DNA from: Lepturacanthus savala
Taxonomy: Eukaryota; Chordata; Actinopteri; Scombriformes; Trichiuridae
Direction of reading: 5' to 3'
Assembly: GCA_030544235.1 (NCBI GenBank)
Contig: CM060465.1
Span: forward strand, 26,978,988-27,042,987
Length of the DNA: 64,000 nt
Made by a program: the position numbers and the translations under genes. This document shows, piece after piece, positions 57,501-64,000 of this stretch (positions are counted from its first letter, which is position 1; each line of letters opens with the position of its first letter). A model generated the notes under the pieces. The model ran no database searches. It was not told the origin of the DNA and was given only the letters and a program-made list of their open reading frames with translations.

Positions 57501-60500
57501 TGTCAGGAAATCTGTCAAACTGGATTAAGTGGAGACATTCAGAAATATCAGGTCGATTCGTGTAGCAACCCCGGTCCGGATCTTTTTCGGATTCATGACG
57601 TCAAAGCGCAGTTTGTGCATGCTCACAGATGAGTCAATCGCATTTGTGCGTCGTTAAAAAAATGTTTCAGGTCACATCTGTGCTTTTGGTATCATTTGTA
57701 GCTTTACAGCTGAATTTAAGATGCCTGCATGAAATAATCTGAGTGGATCCGTCTGTGTTTTTAAATCATTACAGCCTTGTATTATGCATATTCAAAATGT
57801 TTTTTCTCACACGGGTATTTGAAATTTTGCTCATCAGCCACTATTGGCCTGGCATGGAATCGCAGGCCAATAGTAGTCTATGATTTGTCTATCCAATGTG
57901 TGTGTGGAAGGTTTTTTGTTTTTTGTTTTTTTTTAACTGGCCTTGTACCTTTTTTTTAAAAGTGCACTTAATGTCATCTGACTCAACTTATTTTTTGTTA
58001 GCTCTCCATTTTCTGCCTTTGATGTGCATTTGCGGACTGCTCTGTTTGTGTTTGCTGTACGCCTCTGGTGTGTGTGTTTTCTGTGTTTGTTCTGTGTTGT
58101 CGGAGTGTTGGATGTGTGTTTTGTTGAAGCGTTTGAAGTTGTTATTAGCAGCAGGATTAGCGCTGCCCCCCCTCCTCTCCGACCATCTGGCCTCTCAGCC
58201 ACTAGGGTGAAGGCGGGGAGGGCTCAGCGTCTGATTGGCCGCGGCCGGGTAGTTGGGTTGTTAAGTAAGGCTCCCGCCACACGGGGTCAAAGGTCGCCGC
58301 GTGGCGATCAGACTCAGCCGGCTGGGTCTAATGCCCCACAGCAAAAATAGGTTCTGACACGAAATGGCGTAACATCATGCCAAATCTTTATTTTATATTG
58401 CTTTAATATCTTTTTAGTTGTATTATAAGAGGTAGTAGGTCTTTTGTATATACAGATTTTTTTTTTAACAGGTTATAAAAAGGGATTTGATTCCCAGATC
58501 TTGATCAAGGGAAGACTGATCATGAAAATTTGAAATGTTCTTATTTAGGGCTCTTGACGCTCTCAACTAACTATAAAACCAGGATTTTTTTTTTACTGCT
58601 TTTGTTTATTTGTTGTTTTCTAATTTCTAACACAGGGAGTGTAGGGTAATATAAAGAATATAGCAAAATGAACCAGATTGAGAGCAGACAAAACACTACC
58701 GGCCGTGTATCCTGCATGAGGCATTTGGGGAACATTGGTAAATAGTACTTACAGTCTGCAGGTGGGGGTGTGGGGTGTGTGTGTGGGGGAGGGGTGGACT
58801 CTGTAATTTGTAGCTACCAAAAATATCCCAGGTTGCGTTTATTTTATCCCGTATGACACAGCACAGGCTTGGTGGACTTGACAAAAAAAAAAAAAGGAGA
58901 CCACACATGTTTAGAAAGCAATAACAAAAGATATTTATTGCGTTAACAGAACCAAACAAATCCAAATGACTACGAAGCGTGCGCGTATCCGATGAACAGT
59001 GTCCGCTCCGATCGAGACAAACCGGGTGACGGGCCGGGAGAAGGGGAGTGGGTGTGAGCAGCCGCGTTTTAAAGCCGGGGGTCGAGGTGTCCATGGTTCA
59101 ATCAATGTCAGTCACAACACAGCAGGACTGTCGCATGTCTTACCGGACATGTTACTGACTTTATAGTCTGAGCTACGTCACATCGCAGCTCTTAATTTAA
59201 TCTGTTGAGGAAGAAGGACTGAAAAAATGTATTTTACTTAATTTCACTCCATATTTTGATTACAAATAAATATTTACCATTATATTTTCCTCACATCATG
59301 TAGGCCTAATGTGAATGAGAGCTGGATAATGATTATGACATTAGTTATCTTGTCATATGTATTATTATAACAACAAATCGGTGACAAACATCTAACAGTA
59401 ATATCATGGTTTTATATTAAATACTAAATAAATGACATAAATTAAAAATATATAAAGAACTGCTGTTTTCTAACATTTTAGAGGTAGTACACTGGACCTT
59501 GATAATAAATAAATAAAAATAACATGCAAACTTGAATTTTGTGAATGATTATTGCTCCCGTCAATGCTTTGATGCTTTAAATATATTCTTGAAAACGACT
59601 ACATGTTTCTAGCCAGTAAGACGACTCTTGACTGGTGATTTACATGCGATAAACAGTTGAGCTTCATTTAATTTCGGTTTATTGGAAGTCCCGTTGTTGC
59701 AGCACAGTGAAACCGCTCTTTAATTTTGACAGGAAGAGACGGAACAGTCGTACATTCATGGAGATGTCATTTGTTTGTGACAGGTTATGTAAACTATTTT
59801 ATGTAAAGTCTAAAAGTCAACACTTCAAAGCAGACATTTGGAATTTGTCTAGCTGGCTGCTATTAATCCACCACAAAACTTTTTAGAGAAGAAAATCATC
59901 CTAATTATCAAAGTCCTCCTCCTTAAATATGAATTTGAATTTTCCGCTTCTTCTACATTCGAAAACAGTTTTTCTGAAGCTTCAGGTGGTTTCTTCAAAA
60001 TGCTTGTTTTGTCTGTTTCAAACAGTTATTCAGTTTAGAGCTGCAGCAATTAGTCTATTTATTGATGAGCCAATTACAGACAATTAATTGGCAACTAATT
60101 TGCTGATCAAATGTTAATCTGGTTGAATCTTCTGTTGTATAATCTAAACAGACTCCTTTGATTTTTAGACAGTTGATCACACAAAATATTTGTCTCTTTG
60201 AGCTTTTGAACATTTTTCTCTATTTTCTGACATTTTATTGACAAAACGTTTAATTAGCCGCAGCCCCCGGAGTAAAATCAATCACTTTATGGTCTTTATT
60301 TTTCGAATCAAATTTTGCCAACAAAACCCGAACACATCACTTCTGTCACGTCAAGTTTCTAAATAAATTCCATGACCTTGTAGAATACCCTGTGAGGGTT
60401 TAAAATCAGATCTTTGTCTCCTGGCTAAAAAAAAAACCAAACTATTTGTCCATCAGTGGAAATCCCAGGCAGGCCTTAATCTAATCAACTGTTCCTGGAT

Positions 60501-62225
60501 CAAAGCGTCCCTGTCAAATGAATTTCATGGTGATCTGAGAATATGTTTTCAAATTATCCCGCTGACAGACAAACGGGATCAGCGGCGAGCGGAAAGGCGC
60601 AGTCATCGTTTTTGGCCGCCGCTTCCGTGCGTCGGGGCTTTCTCGCCGCGACGGACGAGGCCGATGTGAATGATGGAGGTTAAAGCAAGCAAAGCAGAGC
60701 AGCCGTTTGACCCCGTTTATCCGACCACACTTTAATCCATCAAAACGCAACAAGCGCTACAGACTCGGCGTCCTGTTCGCACATCGATCAAGTGTCAGCA
60801 AGCGTTGAGCTTTTCACTTTTTTTCCTTTTTAGATTAGATTAGCCGTATGATTGATGTGGGCCTCGTTCTGGGAATCAAAGATTCCCCTCATAGCTCTTT
60901 ATTAAGAACTTTGGAAATAGTTTCCCTATGACACCCAGTCTGCTGCATTTTACAGGCTGAATATTTTACATTCAAAACTACTTGAAAACGGATGAAGTAG
61001 CTTCAAAATGAGACATTTATGCAAATATTGTGGACAGATTTTTTATTTTTTTAATTTTTGAAGCATAAACGACATGTAACGGTTCCAGGTTCTCAAATGT
61101 GAGAATCACCTGATTTTCTTGATCTTATATAATAGAAAATTGAATATTTTTTTTTCCACTATTTTCTGGTGTTTTATTGAAAACCCTTGACTGTCGCACA
61201 ATAAAGCCTTTATGCGAAGAGCAATAACCCTCCCCCACCGACTCCACTGGTCTGTCCCAGAGAAACACTCAAGAGGAAGGAACCAGACAGTCTGTGATCA
61301 CGACAAACAGCCCTTCAAAGCCCCCGGGACACTTTCACTGAGCTTATCTGCAGCTCACTTATGAGTCCTCAAATATACTCCAGGAAAACATTCTCTTTCG
61401 TCCTCGGTTCTGTGCGGATGCCAGCCGTTTTTTTTTTTTTTTTTTTACCTCATATCATCTGTCTGATGCATCGCTGTAGAAAGTATGTAGCGGAAACTGT
61501 GATACCTATCAATAGATTTGGTGCTCTTCTCTTTTTTTGGCATTTGTCAGGATCTCCCACTTCAGTCTGCTGCTACAGGATTCTCCATATAAAAAATTCA
61601 CATTTACTCCTGTGATCACTTAAACACAGGATCTCTTGACGTAATACTGAGACTTAATCATCTCCACTTAGAACAAGTCCCACTTAATGTCGGTCTATAT
61701 TTAGCTTCGGTCCTAATCGTATCTTTTTCAGGTATATGACGGTACCACTGACTTTATTTTTGGCTTGATTAATTAGTGGTTAATTTATTTAGCTGTAAGC
61801 AGATAAAAGGGTATTTTTAAATGTTAATGAACATAATTTGTCCTAAATTATAACTTGTATGAAGACAACACTTTTCATCAGGTCTCTCAAAATGAACATT
61901 CTTTTTGTTCATGTCATTTGAAAGTACATTTGTACCTTTATTTTAAAATATCACTTATCAATGTAAAATAGTTGATAGTGTGTGTTGAGTGTAAGTGTAA
62001 GAGAGTTAAACTATCTGGTACATGACATTTTTGACTTTATCCCATTTATATTGTCACTTTACGACCACTATCCCCTTTATAAATGGTCAAAATGATTATT
62101 ATTTTAGAAAAAGCTCATGTCATGTTGATTTGATATAAAAAGTGATCAGTAATAACAGATGTACTCATCCCTTTCCTCTGCCAGTTCCTCCCTTGCTGAC
62201 CTGTTTTTTTTTGGTCCTGGTGCAG

Positions 62226-63065
62226 GAGGCGATGTGGGGAGCAGGGAGGAGGCGCGGGGTCCAGCCCTGAGGAGGCGTCCTGCGGCTGGGAGGAGCGTGG
62301 CCCTCCTGCGGCCCTCCTGCGGCGCTCCGGGACGCTCCTACTAAGATGTCCCTCAGCAGCGGCCCTGCAGGCGGGAAAGGTGTGGACTCCAACGCGGTGG
62401 ACACGTACGACAGCGGCGATGAGTGGGATATCGGTGTTGGCAATCTGATCATTGACCTGGACGCCGACTTGGAGAAGGACAAACTCGAGATGTCTGGCAG
62501 CAAGGAGGGCGGCGGCATGGCCGCCCCTCCCAGCGCCGTGGCTGCTTTACCTGACAATATAAAGTTTGTGAGTCCTGTGGCCGCCGCACAGGGCAAAGAG
62601 AGCAAATCCAAATCCAAACGCAGTAAAAACTCTAAGGAGAGCGTCAAGGCCCCGGTCTCAGACGGCGCCAAGAAGGAGGTTCAGGTTCGGGCTCCCGGGG
62701 ATCCGCCACCCCAGAACCCCAACTCCACCCCGACTAAGGGGACTGACAAATCTAGTAAACCCTCGCGGACCCTCCCCGCTGTGAAAAAGGACAAGGACGG
62801 GGTGTCCGGCAAAACTAAGAAAGAGAAGATGGAGGTGGTGGTCAACACTGAGAAAGAGTCCGGGGCCCCCATCCTGCCGTTAGGGGCCCCTCGCAGCAGC
62901 CCCTTCGAGGGTCAGCAAAACCCCGAGATGGCTGCGGCCGAGCAGCTCGGGAATATCGCACTGGACTCGGCAGGGATCGGGCAGCCCGTCGCCATGACAA
63001 CGGAGCAAGAGGAGGTAGACAACGGCGAATGCCGAAACCTGAAGAAAGTCGTCGGCGGTGAGAAG
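62226..63065 (+). CDS. znf609: Zinc finger protein 609, first coding exon (residues 1-240); gene continues off the right edge
   Basis: Nuclear regulator; human ZNF609 is known to associate with NIPBL and the Integrator complex. The exon follows acceptor GGTCCTGGTGCAG (ending at 62225) and ends at donor GTAAGA (63066). It has 120 nt of leader, then ATG at 62346 and 240 codons in phase 0. The start reads MSLSSGPAGGKGVDSNAVDT, then YDSGDEWDIGVGNLIIDLDA and DLEKDKLEMSGSKE, nearly identical to the start of ZNF609 as I remember it; the paralogue ZNF608 begins MSVNIS and has DDWEIG. Residues 60-180 are Lys/Ser-rich and disordered, with a possible basic nuclear-localisation run (KSKSKRSKNSK). DNIKFVSPV and NECR.LKKV-like NGECRNLKKV near the exon end also agree. 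The single C2H2 finger lies in later exons. Reading through the donor would give only eight extra residues, so the splice is favoured. Paralogue a/b is undecided. Confidence 0.93.
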
Positions 63066-64000
63066 GTAAGAGGAAGCGAACAGGATTTTTGAACCCACTT
63101 AACATGTCGGAACGCTCCTTTGTTGTGGTTGGAGGCAACGCGCTCTGCTAAAGTCTTTCAGCGAAGTAGTGGGTTTAACGTCCTACTCTTCCTTTTAGTC
63201 ATCTCCCCTTTGTGTGGGTGTTGGGCTGTGGAACACAACTGTGCTGCAGTTTTACCCAGAAGAAAGAGTTCTCTGGTTAAATAAAGAGCAAAAAAACAAA
63301 TGTGACACTAGTTTGGAACTCAGAAGCGGAATCTTAAAGCTGTGGATGATCTCACTTTAATCCTGGTGATAACTGATAAGTAGATGAAGATTCATGAAGT
63401 ATTAATGTGACACTCTGACAAGCACTGCAGTGATTTAATGTTGCTCTTCTATAAAGTTGAGAGACAGACAACAAGAGGTCATGTTTTCCTGACTTTTCGT
63501 CCCTAGTGTGAGTCAAACCCCAAATAACACCAGATCCTACATTTCCCAAAATGCAACAATCAGCATCTTTTTGATCCCTTTCTGACATCAGGGTTATTTT
63601 CTAAGACTTCAAGTGTGAGTAGTATTCCTGACAAGTGAAGTGACATTTATGTGTAAAATCAAAACGTAGAGTCTGAAGCTATCACACATCACAGTGTAAA
63701 TATTCATTGAAAAAACAATGTAATGTCCAAGCAGGTTACAAAGAGCTGAATGGAAACCATAATGTTTTCACTGCTGAGATTCTCTTTCAGTCTTAAGGAA
63801 ATTAATTATTGTTTCCAGTTGGAGGATACTGTGGAACAGGAAATTGCGATGAAATTGATTTAAGTTTGTTTCTCTTTTTGCACAATGTATAATGTCAAAA
63901 TCATAAAAGTCTGGACTCTAACTGCAACCATTTTGTTTATTTAGATTTAAATATAATGCTCAGTGTATGGATGGGATTCATGGATTAATAAAATTCACCC
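63066..64000 (+). other. znf609: znf609 intron 2, first part
   Basis: Non-coding sequence after the exon 2 donor up to the right edge. AT-rich, with a TAAATAAAGAGC string at 63278 but no exon or repeat I can support. Confidence 0.7.

Larger units (their letters stand above)
41679..62225 (+). other. znf609: znf609 intron 1
   Basis: About 20.5 kb between the probable leader exon and the first coding exon. The CpG-bearing stretch continues to about 42750. Further content: (AT)n at 43805, (GA)n at 44220, a BED-finger transposase fragment (45735-45989), a hAT-like element (46167-46727), a G run (46942), a Tc1-type MITE (51994-52384), an RFX-like site (52419), C runs (52860), an AGTC tandem (54535), and CpG-richer patches near 47020-47200, 51690-51930, 55380-55830, 58140-58340 and 60570-60680. 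No supportable gene; all open frames lack family signatures. Confidence 0.6.

Noticed and set aside
62165..62671. A 168-residue minus-strand frame opposite znf609 exon 2
   Set aside because: Shadow of the GC-rich znf609 coding exon; no family motif.
63066..63092. Extension of the znf609 frame past residue 240
   Set aside because: The eight extra codons follow a good GTAAGA donor, and the known gene continues in further exons, so this is intron read-through.
1..64000. tRNA, rRNA, CRISPR arrays, bacterial-type operons or viral genes
   Set aside because: None seen. The DNA is vertebrate-like, with introns and fish repeats; no cloverleaf-like gene, spaced direct-repeat array or retroviral LTR pair could be supported by eye.

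Overview
The window looks like nuclear DNA of a ray-finned fish, probably a spiny-rayed teleost. It has compact GT-AG split genes, long CA, TA and GA microsatellites, and scattered teleost-type L2-like LINE fragments and small hAT and Tc1/mariner deletion elements. Three protein-coding genes are supported. All were recognised by reading splice-bounded exons against remembered families; no database search was run.

(1) Positions 109-20597, minus strand: the 5' part of an integrin alpha-11 gene (itga11). Twelve coding exons join in frame for 477 residues: signal peptide, first FG-GAP blades, the inserted collagen-binding I (A) domain with its MIDAS residues, and the next blades. The rest of the gene runs off the left edge. 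(2) Positions 29728-33813, minus strand: a complete five-exon gene for a 188-residue CFAP97-domain protein closest to cfap97d2, a predicted axonemal or sperm-flagellum factor. An RFX X-box-like site lies about 100 bp upstream of its start codon. (3) From about 41.2 kb to beyond the right edge, plus strand: the 5' end of znf609, with a probable untranslated first exon ending at 41678, a 20.5-kb first intron, and the first coding exon at 62226-63065 (ATG at 62346). Human ITGA11 and ZNF609 both lie on 15q22-q23, so the linkage is plausible ancient synteny; the ciliary gene sits between them.

The remaining sequence, well over 90 percent, is intron or intergenic DNA. It holds LINE remnants at 2.3-3.2 kb and 34.2-35.0 kb (the latter keeps a YADD reverse-transcriptase box), one Tc1/mariner-type MITE family in four copies, a hAT-type MITE family in two copies (one nested in a Tc1-type MITE), a hAT-like element with GATCGG-rich ends, a BED-finger transposase fragment, an AT-rich foldback, and several CpG-rich patches of unknown role.

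The three genes act in different processes (collagen adhesion, axoneme structure, nuclear gene regulation), and nothing here links them functionally. I found no clearly novel multi-gene system. The most testable observations are a znf609 exon 2 whose length and reading frame would allow translation of a circular RNA, the (TG)n tract that replaces the polypyrimidine tract at the itga11 exon 3 acceptor, and the X-box at cfap97d2.
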